DNA of 64,000 nucleotides from Mycobacterium paraffinicum (GCF_001907675.1 NZ_MPNT01000008.1:143310-207309), one strand, 5' to 3'. Positions 1-8,936 are shown, numbered from the stretch's first letter. The notes: generated by a model not told the origin, from the letters alone. Made by a program: numbers and translations.

Positions 1-465
1 CAGCGCGCGTGTGGCGTCCGCCGTCGAAAAGCCGGGTCCGAGATCGCGCGGCAGCAGCGACACGGCGTCGCCGACGGTCAGCACCTTGCCGAGCAGTGCC
101 TGCCGCAGGGTCATCGGCGAAATCGACTGGCTGGCCAGCGACGAGCCGGACAGCGTCACGGACCGGGCGCCGTAGACGGTGACCGCGCCGACGATCACGG
201 CGTTGCCCTCGCGCACCCCGGCGTTGGACAGCGTCCCCTCGTCGAGCATCCCGGTGCCGACCCGGGTGTCCGGCCCGGCCACGCCCCCCCCCCCCGCCGT
301 GGTCCCCGAGCCCGTCTCCGCCCCCGCGTCCCACTCCCGGATGCCCAGCGCGGCAACCACGCTCGGGTGCAGCCGGACGACGCCGCGGCGCGAGTCGACG
401 GCGGAGGTGTTCAACCGCGCGGTGAGCGTGAGCTGACGGGCCGCATCCTCGCCCGGCCGGCTCAT
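1..465 (-). CDS. AAA-family ATPase, N-terminal part (Rv0435c-like), cut by window edge
   Basis: The gene runs leftward off the window; only the first 155 codons are present. The visible part reads like the N-terminal double-psi barrel region of CDC48/VCP-type ATPases (phrases LTARLNTSAVDSRRG, LHPSVVAALGIREWDA, LLPRDLGPG), matching my memory of Rv0435c; the ATPase domains lie outside. The start ATG overlaps the stop of pssA (ATGA), so it is the distal gene of a psd-pssA-ATPase operon. Oddity: a run of 12 C at 284-295 encodes a short glycine stretch after residue 54, in a region that looks GC-slanted compared with its surroundings. The frame stays open through it. Confidence 0.8.
   Translation of the reverse strand, partial: MSRPGEDAARQLTLTARLNTSAVDSRRGVVRLHPSVVAALGIREWDAGAETGSGTTAGGGGVAGPDTRVGTGMLDEGTLSNAGVREGNAVIVGAVTVYGARSVTLSGSSLASQSISPMTLRQALLGKVLTVGDAVSLLPRDLGPGFSTADATRAL
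284..295. repeat. 12-base poly-C tract inside the ATPase gene
   Basis: Twelve consecutive C on the plus strand, read as glycine codons on the minus strand. The frame is intact as given. A homopolymer of this length is prone to slippage in replication and to sequencing error. Confidence 0.9.
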
Positions 466-1325
466 GGCAGGCGCCCACCCGGTTTGCGCAGACCCAGCCG
501 CGCCATCGACCGGCGGTGCGGCTGCGCCCGGCGGATCGCGCGGCGCGCGGCGCGGCGCTGCTTGGGCTCGTCGGACCACGCCTCGGGGTGCGCGGCCAGC
601 CAACGCTGGTTGCGGACCGCGAACGGGACGTGGCACAGATAGGCGATGATGATGACCCAGATCAGCACGTAGGGGGCCAGCACCGCCGCGGCCGCGCAGA
701 TGGCCAGCAGCGCCAGCAACGGCGCCGCCCAGCTGGGCGGCACCGCCGCGGCGTGCATCTTGCGCATCGGGATCTTGCTGATCATCAGCATCGACGTGCC
801 GGTGATCCAGATGCACAGGAACGTCGTCGACGTCCACCAGCCCTCGCCGAACTGCAGCTTGAGCCCGATCAGCCCGATCATCGACACCGCGCCCGCCGGC
901 GCCGGCATGCCGACGAAGAACTCGTGGGTGTAGGCCGGCTGGCTGCCGTCGTCCTGCAGCGCGTTGTACCGCGCCAGCCGCAGCACCACGCACACCGCGT
1001 AGAGCAGGATCACCACCCAGCCGGCCGGCGACTTCGTCAGCATCGTCACGTAGAGCACGATCGCGGGCGTCACCCCGAAGTTCACCGCGTCGGCCAGCGA
1101 GTCGATCTCCTCGCCCATCCGCGACTGGGCGTCCAGGATGCGGGCCACCCGGCCGTCCAGGCCGTCCAGGATGGCTGCCGCGGCGATCAGCGCCATCGCG
1201 GCCTTGGGTTGGTGCTCGAGGGCGAACCGGATCGAGGTCAGGCCCGCGCAGATGGACAGCACCGTCATCGCGCTGGGCAGGATCTGCAGGTTGACCGACG
1301 GCCTGCCGCGTGGCTTGCTGATCAT
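462..1325 (-). CDS. pssA: CDP-diacylglycerol--serine O-phosphatidyltransferase
   Basis: 287 aa membrane enzyme that makes phosphatidylserine from CDP-diacylglycerol and serine, the step before Psd. The CDP-alcohol phosphotransferase signature D-G-x2-A-R-x8-G-x3-D-x3-D is complete at residues 57-79 (D57 G58, A61 R62, G71, D75, D79). Several hydrophobic segments follow (about 95-115, 145-165, 180-250), and the C-terminal tail of about 45 residues is basic. The ATG at 1325 overlaps the psd stop (ATGA), so the two are translationally coupled. Order psd-pssA-ATPase is the mycobacterial order (Rv0437c-Rv0435c). Confidence 0.95.
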   Translation of the reverse strand: MISKPRGRPSVNLQILPSAMTVLSICAGLTSIRFALEHQPKAAMALIAAAAILDGLDGRVARILDAQSRMGEEIDSLADAVNFGVTPAIVLYVTMLTKSPAGWVVILLYAVCVVLRLARYNALQDDGSQPAYTHEFFVGMPAPAGAVSMIGLIGLKLQFGEGWWTSTTFLCIWITGTSMLMISKIPMRKMHAAAVPPSWAAPLLALLAICAAAAVLAPYVLIWVIIIAYLCHVPFAVRNQRWLAAHPEAWSDEPKQRRAARRAIRRAQPHRRSMARLGLRKPGGRLP

Positions 1326-2044
1326 GGCAGCTCGGCCAGCACGGTTTCGCCGGCGATCGCGCGCTGGCCCTCGCGGACCAGTGGTTCGGCGCCCGCCGGC
1401 AAATAGGTGTCCAGCCGGGAGCCGAACCGGATCAGGCCGTAGGTGTCGCCGATCGTCAGCTTGTCGCCGACGCGCGCGTCGCAGATGATGCGCCGCGCCA
1501 GCAGCCCGGCGACCTGCACCGCCACCACCTCCGCGCCGGTTGGCGTCCGGATGCGCAGGCTGGTGCGTTCGTTCTCGGTGCTGGCCGCGGCCAGATCGGC
1601 CGAACCGAACCGGCCGGGCCGGTGCTGCATGGCGATCACCTCGCCGCTCACCGGGGCGCGTTGCACGTGGGCGTCCAGCAGTGACAGGAAGATGCTGACC
1701 CTGGGCAGCGGCGCGTCGCCCATCCCGAGTTCGGCCGGCGGGGCGGCGTTGTCGATCACGCACACCAGCCCGTCGGCGGGTGCGACGATGGCGCCCGGCC
1801 GGGTCGGCGGCACCCGGGGCGGGTGGCGGAAGAACCCGGCGCAAGCGCCCGCCGCCAGCAGGCCGGCCCGTCGGATCCACCGATGCCTGCGGCCGGCCAG
1901 CGCCACTGCCAGGCCACCGGCGATGAACGGACGGCCGGCCGGGTGCACCGGCGGAACGGTCGAACGCACCAACTCCAGCGCGTGCTGCGGGCTGAAGGTT
2001 GGCTCTTCGGCCGTAGGGCCGACAGGGCGGGGGCGGCGTGCCAC
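1322..2044 (-). CDS. psd: phosphatidylserine decarboxylase proenzyme
   Basis: 240 aa enzyme that converts phosphatidylserine to phosphatidylethanolamine. It is the short, archaeal-like form: the self-cleavage site is Gly-Ser in the motif RFGSRLD, with Ser at about residue 209 expected to become the pyruvoyl group after cleavage into a large beta and a small alpha chain of about 32 residues. A hydrophobic segment near residues 40-70 would hold it at the membrane, and [12 protein letters not shown] matches the conserved histidine region. It is the first gene of the operon and diverges from the MFS gene, leaving 65 bases for both promoters. Confidence 0.95.
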   Translation of the reverse strand: MARRPRPVGPTAEEPTFSPQHALELVRSTVPPVHPAGRPFIAGGLAVALAGRRHRWIRRAGLLAAGACAGFFRHPPRVPPTRPGAIVAPADGLVCVIDNAAPPAELGMGDAPLPRVSIFLSLLDAHVQRAPVSGEVIAMQHRPGRFGSADLAAASTENERTSLRIRTPTGAEVVAVQVAGLLARRIICDARVGDKLTIGDTYGLIRFGSRLDTYLPAGAEPLVREGQRAIAGETVLAELP

Positions 2045-2109
2045 GCGGCCATCTTACGAAAGCCGCGGCTGGTTGGTTCGGGACCGCTTGGGGAACGCCC
2101 ATCTTCGAC

Positions 2110-3294
2110 ATGCATCCGAATGACCCGCGGCTGCGCCGCGCGAAGATCGCCGTCACCGCCGTGTTCATCGCCCACGCGGTGGGGTTCTCGTCGTGGGCCG
2201 CCCACATTCCGGCGGTCAAGGCCGGGCTCGGCCTGTCCGACGCGGCGCTGGGCACGGCGCTGTTCGGCGCGCCGCTGGGGTCGGTGCTGGCCACCGTGGG
2301 CAGCCACTGGGCGCTGCCGCGCTGGGGTAGCCACCGGCTGATTCCGGTCACCGCGGCCGGTTACGCGCTCGCGGGGACGACGGTGGGGCTGGCCCGGTCC
2401 GGCCCGGCGCTGTTCGCGGCGCTGGCGTTGTGGGGGATGTTCCAGGGCGGGCTGGACGTCGCGATGAACACCCAAGCCGGGACGGTCGAGCGGCTGGCGC
2501 GCGCACCGATCATGGCCCGCTTCCACGGCATGTGGAGCCTGGGCGCGTTGCTGGGCGCCCTGATCGGCGCGGCGTGCGTCGGGGCCGGCGTCGGGCTGAC
2601 GCCCCAGCTGGCGGCGGTCGGGCTGGTCGTCCTGATCGTCGTCGCGGCGCTGGCGCGTGGGCTGATCCCGGACCCGGCGGCGTCGCCTCGGGAGCGGTCC
2701 GGGCGGGGCTGGCTAACGCCGACGGTGGCGATCCTGGCGGCGGTGGCCTTCGTGTCCTTCTTGTGCGAGGGCGCCGCCACCGATTGGTCGGCCAACTACG
2801 TGCGCAACGTCGTGGGCGCCGGGCCCGGGGTCGCCGCGCTGAGCTATGCGGCGTACACGCTGACGATGGTCCTGACCCGGCTGGGCGCGATACGCCTGCA
2901 CGCGCGGGTGTCGGCCCGCCGGTTGCTGCCGGCGCTCGCGCTGGTAGGCGCTGCGGGCATGGGCGTGACGCTGGCGACCGCGAATCCGGTTGTCGCCGTG
3001 GGCGGTTTCGCCTGCTTGGGGGTCGGCGTGGCGCTGCTGGTGCCGACCGCGTTCAGCGCCGCCTACGGCGCGGGCGGCGCGGGCTCGGCGATCGCGATCG
3101 TCGCCGCGACGGGCTGGCTCGGTTACCTGTTGGGGCCGCCGCTGATCGGCCACCTGGCCGACCGGGTCGGACTGTCGGCGGCGCTGGTGACGATCCCGGT
3201 GCTGATGTCGGTTGTCGCCGTCGCCATCCGCAGCGCCGCCGCGTTCGACCGGGCCGACGATTTCCATCGGCAGGTCGCCACCCCTGCGGGTTAG
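2110..3294 (+). CDS. MFS transporter
   Basis: 394 aa, with about 12 hydrophobic segments and the weakly conserved loop patterns of major facilitator proteins of the YbjJ/FucP-like type. The substrate is unknown. I chose the ATG at 2110 (MHPNDPRLRR) because the in-frame codons upstream run into the divergent psd gene and read like non-coding sequence. The gene ends TAG at 3292-3294, overlapping the stop of the convergent moeA2 by 4 bases. I recall no MFS gene between psd and moeA2 in M. tuberculosis, so it is probably a lineage-specific insertion. Confidence 0.85.
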   Translation: MHPNDPRLRRAKIAVTAVFIAHAVGFSSWAAHIPAVKAGLGLSDAALGTALFGAPLGSVLATVGSHWALPRWGSHRLIPVTAAGYALAGTTVGLARSGPALFAALALWGMFQGGLDVAMNTQAGTVERLARAPIMARFHGMWSLGALLGALIGAACVGAGVGLTPQLAAVGLVVLIVVAALARGLIPDPAASPRERSGRGWLTPTVAILAAVAFVSFLCEGAATDWSANYVRNVVGAGPGVAALSYAAYTLTMVLTRLGAIRLHARVSARRLLPALALVGAAGMGVTLATANPVVAVGGFACLGVGVALLVPTAFSAAYGAGGAGSAIAIVAATGWLGYLLGPPLIGHLADRVGLSAALVTIPVLMSVVAVAIRSAAAFDRADDFHRQVATPAG

Positions 3295-4496
3295 GTGAGG
3301 TCCCAGACCTGCAGCTCGGTCCCCTCGGGCACTTCCACCACGTCCTCGGGGATGTCCAGCAACGCGTTCGCCGACGCCAGCCACCGCAGGTGGTGCGAGG
3401 CCGGCGGGCCGTAACTGGTGACCGTGGCGGAGTCGCGGTCCAGCACCGCGCGACGAAACTGCCGCTTGCCGCGTGGCGAGGTCAACGATTCGGTGAGCAC
3501 GGCCGCCCGGTGCGGTCGCTCCGGGTCGGGCAGGCCCATTGCCCTGCGCAGGGCGGGGCGGATGAACACCTCGAAGGACACCAGGGCGCTGACCGGGTTG
3601 CCGGGCAGGGTGACGATCGTCGCGCCGGCCACCCGGCCGATGCCCTGCGGCATGCCGGGCTGCATCGCGACCTTGACGAACTCGACGCCCTGGTCGCCCT
3701 CGCGGCCGAAGGCGTCCTTGACCACCTCGTAGGCGCCGGCGCTGACCCCGCCGCTGGTGATGATCAGGTCGCAGTCGGCCGCGTACCGATCGAGGATCGA
3801 ACTGAACTGCGCCACATCGTCTTCCGCGGTCGCCACGGCGATCACGTCGGCGCCGGCGTCGCGGACGGCCCCGGCCAGCATGATCGAATTCGACTCGTAG
3901 ATCTGCCCCGGCCGCAGCGGATTGCCGGGCGCCACCAGCTCCGACCCGGTCGATATCACCAGCACCCGCTGGCGCGGCAGCACCGGCAGCTCGGCCATCC
4001 CCAGCGCCGCGGCCAGGCCGAGCATGGCAGGCGTCACCACCTGGCCGCGCCGCAACACCGTCGTGCCGGGGGCGACGTCTTCGCCGGCGCGCCGGATGTG
4101 CTTGCCGGGCTCGCGGGGCGCGCGGATCGACACGACGTCCACGCCGCCGTCGGTGTCTTCGACCGGCACGACGGCCGTCGCCCCGGCGGGCAGCGGCGCG
4201 CCGGTCATGATGCGGTGCGCGGTGTTGGGTTGCAGCGTCAACTCGTCGGTGCGCCCGGCGGGAATGTCCTCGGCAACTTTGAGCGTCACCGGATGCTCGG
4301 GTGTGGCGCCGGACGTGTCCTCGGCGCGCACCGCGTATCCGTCCATCGCGGAGTTGTCGAAGACCGGCAGCGCCAGGCGCGCGACCACGTCCTCGGCCAG
4401 CACCAGCCCCTGCGCCTCGGCCAGCGCGGCGGTGGCCGCCGGGCGGGGACGGATCAGTTCGGCTACGACGCGCTGGTGTTCTTGGACCGACCGCAC
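3291..4496 (-). CDS. moeA2: molybdopterin molybdenumtransferase MoeA2
   Basis: 401 aa enzyme of molybdenum cofactor synthesis, which inserts molybdate into adenylylated molybdopterin. Conserved MoeA features are present: FDNSAMDGYAVR near residue 54, the GEDV region near 142, the nucleotide-binding STGSEL near 184, TSGGVSAG near 245 and LPGNPVSA near 302. I chose the GTG at 4496 (VRSVQEHQRVVAEL) because it matches the N-terminus I remember for the M. tuberculosis protein; the frame extends 32 codons further upstream without family-like sequence. It is divergent from the VOC gene, with 73 bases between. Confidence 0.93.
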   Translation of the reverse strand: MRSVQEHQRVVAELIRPRPAATAALAEAQGLVLAEDVVARLALPVFDNSAMDGYAVRAEDTSGATPEHPVTLKVAEDIPAGRTDELTLQPNTAHRIMTGAPLPAGATAVVPVEDTDGGVDVVSIRAPREPGKHIRRAGEDVAPGTTVLRRGQVVTPAMLGLAAALGMAELPVLPRQRVLVISTGSELVAPGNPLRPGQIYESNSIMLAGAVRDAGADVIAVATAEDDVAQFSSILDRYAADCDLIITSGGVSAGAYEVVKDAFGREGDQGVEFVKVAMQPGMPQGIGRVAGATIVTLPGNPVSALVSFEVFIRPALRRAMGLPDPERPHRAAVLTESLTSPRGKRQFRRAVLDRDSATVTSYGPPASHHLRWLASANALLDIPEDVVEVPEGTELQVWDLT

Positions 4497-4569
4497 CGGG
4501 CCATTATCGGCCGGTCGGATTTCCCAACCGACCCCGGTGAGCCCTTGGGGCCGACGTAGAGTCGAGAAC

Positions 4570-5049
4570 GTGATTACCGGGATGGCCCACACCGGGGTGT
4601 GTGTTCCGGATTGCGAGGCGGCCGTGGCGTTCTACCGCGACGTGTTGGGCCTGCGTGTGCTCTCGCCGCCATATGTGATGACGGGTAACGCCATTCGCGA
4701 GGACATGGGCGAGCTGGTGGCGGACCCCAGCATGAAGGCGGCCATCGTCGGGTTTGACGCCGACGGCGACCGGGTGCTCGAGGTGATCGAATACCTCGGT
4801 CCGCGGGACTCCGATCGCCCCGGCCGCGACGCCCTCACCGACCCGGGGCTGTCCCACGTCGGGCTGATCTGCGAGGACCTCGACGCCACCCGGGCGGAGC
4901 TGGAGAGCAGGGGCGTGCGCTTTCTGGTCAGCGGAATCGCGGAGGTCGCGCGCGTCCGCACCACCTGGTTCGTCGACCCGTGGGGCGTGGTGTTCATCCT
5001 GGTGGAGAAGAGCGGGCCGCAGCGACCCTACTTCGCCCAATGGGACTGA
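4570..5049 (+). CDS. VOC-family (glyoxalase/dioxygenase fold) protein
   Basis: 159 aa (155 if the ATG at 4582 is used). Two VOC half-domains are visible: MAHTGVCVPD with a candidate metal His, LEVIEYLGP with a Glu, LSHVGLICEDL with a second His, and FVDPWGVVFILVEK with the final Glu, so the usual H-E-H-E ligand set is plausible. The reaction is not identifiable from sequence; the family includes glyoxalases, epimerases and extradiol dioxygenases. Its last 10 bases overlap the start of the flavin monooxygenase, so the two are co-translated and probably share a pathway. Not at this position in M. tuberculosis as I recall it. Confidence 0.85.
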   Translation: MITGMAHTGVCVPDCEAAVAFYRDVLGLRVLSPPYVMTGNAIREDMGELVADPSMKAAIVGFDADGDRVLEVIEYLGPRDSDRPGRDALTDPGLSHVGLICEDLDATRAELESRGVRFLVSGIAEVARVRTTWFVDPWGVVFILVEKSGPQRPYFAQWD

Positions 5050-6482
5050 AGCCGCGAGTCGGGATCATCGGCGCCGGCGCCGGCGGCATCGCCATGGGCA
5101 TCCAGCTGGCCGAGGGCGGCTACGACTTCACCATCTTCGACCGGGCCGACGGATTCGGCGGGACCTGGCGCCACAACACCTTTCCGGGCGCGGCGTGCGA
5201 CGTCCCGTCACACCTGTACTCGTATTCCTTTGCGCCCAACCCGCGTTGGAGCAAGACCTACGCCGACCAGCCCGAGATCCTGGCTTACCTGGAAAAGGTC
5301 GCAATGGACCACGGGCTCGGGCCACGCCTGCGGGCGAACACCGCGGTGGCGTCGGCGCGCTGGTCGGACAACCGGCGCCGCTGGACCCTGACCGACGACG
5401 CCGGTCGCGAGCACGAGTTCGACGCGGTGGTCAGCGCCGTCGGGATGCTCGACGTGCCCCATGTCCCAGACATCCCGGGCGCGCGGCGGTTCCGGGGCCG
5501 CCAATTCCATTCGTCCCGATGGGATCACAGCAAGCCGACGGCCGGTGAGCGGGTGGCGTCCATCGGCACGGGCGCCAGCGCCATCCAGTACGTGCCCGCG
5601 ATCGCGCGGGAAACCGCGCACCTGACCGTGTTTCAGCGGACCCCGATCTGGATCGCGCCCCGCTTCGACTTCCCGTTCACGCCCGAACAGCACGAGCTGT
5701 TCGAACGCCACCCCGAGACGGCCCTCAAGCTGCGCGACGAGGCGTTCGACGCCTACGAGTCGTCCAGCTTCGACGTCGACGCCGCGCAGACGCGGGAAGC
5801 GACCGAGCTGGCCCGCAGCTACCTCATGCGCAAGGTGGCCGACCCCGAGCTCCGCGCGAAGCTCACGCCGGACTATCCGGCCGGCTGCAAGCGGCCGCTG
5901 ATGTCGCGCGAGTGGTATCCGACGTTCGCGTTGCCCAACGTCACCCTGGAGACGACCGCCATCGCGGAGCTGACCGAGCGCGGTGTGCGCACGGTCGACG
6001 GCGTCGAGCACCGCGTCGACACCGTCATCTACGGCACCGGGTTCAAGGCCGCCGACTACCTGGCCAGCGTCGACGTCCGCGGCACCGGCGGGCGCCGCCT
6101 CGCGGACGATTGGAGCGACGGGGCCGAGGCCTACCTGGGCACCCTGGTCGCCGGCTATCCCAATTTCTTCACGCTGTACGGCCCCAACACCAACGGCGTC
6201 AACTCGATCATCTACATCCACGAGGCGCAGACGACGTTCGTCCGCCACATCCTGGACACGATGAACGCGCGGGGGGCGCGCACCGTGCAGGTGACCCCCG
6301 ACGCCCAGCGCCGCTACAACGACGAGATACAGGCCGCCATGGCGGGCAAGGTCTGGCTTGCGTGCGACAACTACTTCCGGCATCCGAGCGGGAAGGTGGT
6401 CACCCAATTGCCGTACAGCGGGCGCACGTTCTTCGAGCGCACCCGCGAGCTGGTCGACGCCGACTACCGCTTCGGTCGGTGA
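5040..6482 (+). CDS. flavin-containing / Baeyer-Villiger-type monooxygenase
   Basis: 480 aa. An FAD-binding Rossmann motif GAGAGG occurs near residue 11, a second dinucleotide motif GTGASA lies near 179, and the Baeyer-Villiger fingerprint F-x-G-x3-H-x3-W-[DP] is seen as FRGRQFHSSRWDH near 156-168. The C-terminal phrases YGTGFKAADY and LYGPNTNG are typical of actinobacterial family members. It likely uses NADPH and O2 to oxygenate a ketone, sterol or similar compound; the substrate is unknown. The ATG at 5040 lies inside the VOC gene end, so the two form one transcription unit. Confidence 0.9.
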   Translation: MGLKPRVGIIGAGAGGIAMGIQLAEGGYDFTIFDRADGFGGTWRHNTFPGAACDVPSHLYSYSFAPNPRWSKTYADQPEILAYLEKVAMDHGLGPRLRANTAVASARWSDNRRRWTLTDDAGREHEFDAVVSAVGMLDVPHVPDIPGARRFRGRQFHSSRWDHSKPTAGERVASIGTGASAIQYVPAIARETAHLTVFQRTPIWIAPRFDFPFTPEQHELFERHPETALKLRDEAFDAYESSSFDVDAAQTREATELARSYLMRKVADPELRAKLTPDYPAGCKRPLMSREWYPTFALPNVTLETTAIAELTERGVRTVDGVEHRVDTVIYGTGFKAADYLASVDVRGTGGRRLADDWSDGAEAYLGTLVAGYPNFFTLYGPNTNGVNSIIYIHEAQTTFVRHILDTMNARGARTVQVTPDAQRRYNDEIQAAMAGKVWLACDNYFRHPSGKVVTQLPYSGRTFFERTRELVDADYRFGR

Positions 6483-6724
6483 CCGGGCCGCAGGCGCCGC
6501 CCGCGCACCCTGGCCGACGCGCTCGGCACCCGCCTCAGGCCCGGGCGCCTCGGCCGTTTGACCCGCTCGGCGGTTCTGACCGGGGCGCTGAACGCCGTCT
6601 CGACCTTCATCCGCAGCCACGCCGCGGCGCGCTTCGACCTCACCTGCACCGGCAAACCCTACGTCGCGCACGCCGCGTATCGCCGCCGAGCGCCGAGAGT
6701 TTGCCGAGCATTAACCGGGCGGGT
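6483..6724 (+). other. gene-free gap with coding-like remnant
   Basis: About 240 bases between the monooxygenase and the convergent cupin gene. One plus frame (roughly 6510-6720) stays open and translates to a mixed, protein-like string (for example AVLTGALNAVSTFIRSHAA) but has no convincing start. It may be the decayed end of a lost gene, or simply GC-driven openness. I do not recognise it. Confidence 0.3.
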
Positions 6725-7219
6725 CTACTGCACCCAATAGTTGTCGTGCCGGACGAACCACTCCCGGCGTTCGTCGTCGGTCATGTCGGCCAGCGCCGCG
6801 AAGCCCTCGAAGTAGGCCTCGCGCGGTGCGCCCGGGGCGAACAGCATCAGGATCGACGCCGGCTCGTCGGCCTCGTTGCGGAAGCCGTGCACGCCACCGG
6901 GCGGCACGTAGAGGAAATCGCCCGGATGCCCGTCGGCCCACTGGGTGCCGTCGTAGAGCTTCATCGTCCCGGAGAGCACGAAGAACGCCTCGGACATCGC
7001 CCGGTGGAAGTGGGCCGGGGGCCCGCCGCCGGCCGGGCCGATGTCGACCCGGTACAGGCCGTAGTCACCGTCGGTGGCCTGCTGGTTGGCCAGGTAGTGG
7101 TACTTGGTCCCGAAGCTTTCGTAGTCGGGTGGCTCGTCGGCGCGCTTGAGCCACGCGCTGACCTCCGGCTGGTCCTTCGTGTATCGGGGCGGCGGATAGG
7201 GCGGCACGACGAGCGACAT
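6725..7219 (-). CDS. cupin-domain protein
   Basis: 164 aa single-domain cupin. The first cupin motif carries H70, H72 and E77 (PPAHFHRAMSEAFFVLSG) and the second carries H111 (PPGGVHGF), a complete metal-ligand set, so it is likely an active dioxygenase, isomerase or small-molecule sensor. The C-terminal 35 residues (EAYFEGFAALADMTDDERRE) resemble those of quercetin-dioxygenase-like cupins of actinobacteria. It is nearly back-to-back with the M24-like gene (starts within about 30 bases) and convergent with the monooxygenase gene. Substrate unknown. Confidence 0.85.
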   Translation of the reverse strand: MSLVVPPYPPPRYTKDQPEVSAWLKRADEPPDYESFGTKYHYLANQQATDGDYGLYRVDIGPAGGGPPAHFHRAMSEAFFVLSGTMKLYDGTQWADGHPGDFLYVPPGGVHGFRNEADEPASILMLFAPGAPREAYFEGFAALADMTDDERREWFVRHDNYWVQ

Positions 7220-7250
7220 GGTTTCCAGCCTGCCAGTTAGCATCGCGAGA

Positions 7251-7943
7251 GTGGAGGCCCCGGAAGACGTGCGCGCGCAACGGCTGCTCGAGGCCCAGGA
7301 GAAGGCGTCGCAGTTGTTCGATGAGGTCGAGCGGCGCGGCATCATCCGTCCCGGCGTTTCCGAGCGACGGCTGTCCGACGAAATCAATGACCTGTCCGCG
7401 CAGCTGTTCGGCGTGACGCGGCACTGGCATCGGCGGATCGTGCGGGCGGGCGAGAACACGCTGCAACCCTTCAGCGAGCGCCCACCGGACCTGGTGGTCG
7501 CCGAGGGCGACATCGTGTTCCTCGATTTCGGGCCGATCTTCGCGGAGTGGGAGGCCGACTTCGGCCGCACCTTCGTGCTCGGCGACGACCCGGCGAAGGC
7601 GGCCTTGCGCGACGCGCTGCCCAGGGTGTGGCGCGCCGGCCGCGAGTACTTCGACAGGCGCCCGGACGTCACCGGGGCGGAACTGTTCGACTTCGTCGTG
7701 GGCGTGGCGCACGCCGAAGGTTTCGACTTCGCCAGTTCGATCGCGGGTCACCTGGTCGGCGAGTTCCCGCACAAGAAGATCGCCGGCCCCGGCGTCGAGT
7801 GGTACATCGCGCCCGGATCGGACAAGCCGATGCGTCGCACGGACGCGACCGGCCGCCTGTGTCATTGGATCCTGGAGATCCATCTGGCCGATCGGGTCCG
7901 CGGCTTCGGCGGTTTCTACGAGCAGCTGCTCGATCTGCCCTAG
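7251..7943 (+). CDS. M24-family (Xaa-Pro aminopeptidase-like) metallohydrolase
   Basis: 230 aa pita-bread-fold protein without the N-terminal creatinase domain. The five usual metal ligands can be placed: Asp in FLDFGP, Asp in EADFGRT, His in AGHLVGEF, Glu in LEIHLAD and Glu in FYEQLL. It could be a dipeptidase or a creatinase-like enzyme for a small substrate. I chose the GTG at 7251 because the alternative ATG at 7218 would overlap the divergent cupin start; neither has a strong ribosome site, so the start is uncertain. It ends tail-to-tail with the SDR, with no spacer. Confidence 0.8.
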   Translation: MEAPEDVRAQRLLEAQEKASQLFDEVERRGIIRPGVSERRLSDEINDLSAQLFGVTRHWHRRIVRAGENTLQPFSERPPDLVVAEGDIVFLDFGPIFAEWEADFGRTFVLGDDPAKAALRDALPRVWRAGREYFDRRPDVTGAELFDFVVGVAHAEGFDFASSIAGHLVGEFPHKKIAGPGVEWYIAPGSDKPMRRTDATGRLCHWILEIHLADRVRGFGGFYEQLLDLP

Positions 7944-8852
7944 TCAGACCAGCGGGTACGTGACGCCGGTGAGCTCCTCCGACACCGCCCACAATCGCCG
8001 CTGCACGTCGACGTCGTGGGACCGGCCGTTGGACGTCACCAGCTTGGGGTAACCCCGCTGTTCGCCGAAACCGTCCGGGCCGTAGTACTGGCCGCCGAGC
8101 ACGCCGGGGTCGGTGGCGGCGCGCAGCGTGGGCAGGGCGCCCATGTCCGCGGCCTGGAAGAGTGGCTCGACCACGGCCGTGAGCGCCCCCACCAGTGCCG
8201 GGAGGTTGCGGGTCAGCTCGGTGCGCGAGCCGCCCGGGTGTGCGGCCACCGCGATCGTCGTCCCGCGGGGCGCGAGCCGTCGCTGCAGCTCGTAGGTGAA
8301 CAGCAGGTTGGCCAGCTTGGCCTGTCCGTACGCGCCCACCCGGCTGTAGCGGCGTTCCCATTGCAGGTCGTCGAAACGGATCCGCCCGAAGCGATGGCCC
8401 TGGCTGCTGACCGTGACGACCCGCGAGCCGGCGACCGGCAGCAGCCGGTCCAGCAGCAGGCCGGTGAGGGCGAAATGGCCGAGGTGGTTGGTCCCGAACT
8501 GCAGCTCGAAGCCGTCCTTGGTGGTCGCCTTCGGGGTGAACATCACTCCCGCGTTGTTGATCAGCAGGTCGATGCGGTCGTAGTCGGCCTTGAGCTGCCC
8601 GGCCGCGGCGCGGACGGAATCCAGCGACGTCAGGTCGAGCTCCTGCAGCGCCACGTCGGCGCCGGGGATCTTGGCGGCGATCCGCGCGGCGGCGTCCTTG
8701 CCCTTGTCGAGGTTGCGCACCGCGAGCACGACGCGCGCCCCGTGGTCGGCCAGCGCGGCGGCGGTCTCGTAGCCGAGGCCGGTGTTGGCCCCGGTGATGA
8801 CGGCGACCCGGCCGGCCTGGTCGGGAATGTCTCGTGCGGTCCATTTGGCCAT
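7944..8852 (-). CDS. short-chain dehydrogenase/reductase (Rv0439c-like)
   Basis: 302 aa. The NAD(P) motif is TGANTGLGYE (residues 20-29), NNAGVM lies near 98, the catalytic Ser is in VTVSSQGHRFG, and the active-site Tyr-x3-Lys is YGQAKLAN near 176. This pattern is that of the retinol-dehydrogenase/WW-oxidoreductase-like SDR group. It matches Rv0439c by position next to groEL2. The substrate is unknown. It is divergent from a TetR gene, and the shared 84-base interval carries a nested inverted repeat, so the TetR protein probably controls it. Confidence 0.9.
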   Translation of the reverse strand: MAKWTARDIPDQAGRVAVITGANTGLGYETAAALADHGARVVLAVRNLDKGKDAAARIAAKIPGADVALQELDLTSLDSVRAAAGQLKADYDRIDLLINNAGVMFTPKATTKDGFELQFGTNHLGHFALTGLLLDRLLPVAGSRVVTVSSQGHRFGRIRFDDLQWERRYSRVGAYGQAKLANLLFTYELQRRLAPRGTTIAVAAHPGGSRTELTRNLPALVGALTAVVEPLFQAADMGALPTLRAATDPGVLGGQYYGPDGFGEQRGYPKLVTSNGRSHDVDVQRRLWAVSEELTGVTYPLV

Positions 8853-8877
8853 GACGGGCTCCTTGAACTAGTAGAGT

Positions 8878-8927
8878 AAACGGGGCGAGTGCTCCGGTTC
8901 CGACTATACGGAACGTACGCCCCGTTT
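8878..8927. promoter_or_regulatory. nested inverted repeats, probable TetR operator
   Basis: An outer 10-bp perfect inverted repeat (AAACGGGGCG at 8878-8887, CGCCCCGTTT at 8918-8927) encloses an inner 6-bp one (GTTCCG at 8897-8902, CGGAAC at 8909-8914). It lies between the divergent SDR and TetR genes, where a local repressor would act on both promoters. Confidence 0.6.
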
Positions 8928-8936
8928 TGTCAACCG

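Noticed and set aside
462..2351. 629-codon open frame on the minus strand
   Set aside because: Only its last 287 codons are pssA; the rest is an out-of-frame reading of psd, rich in Arg, Pro and Gly.
2430..4559. 709-codon plus-strand frame over MFS and moeA2
   Set aside because: Out-of-frame in the MFS part and antisense to moeA2; composition is Arg/Gly/Ala noise.
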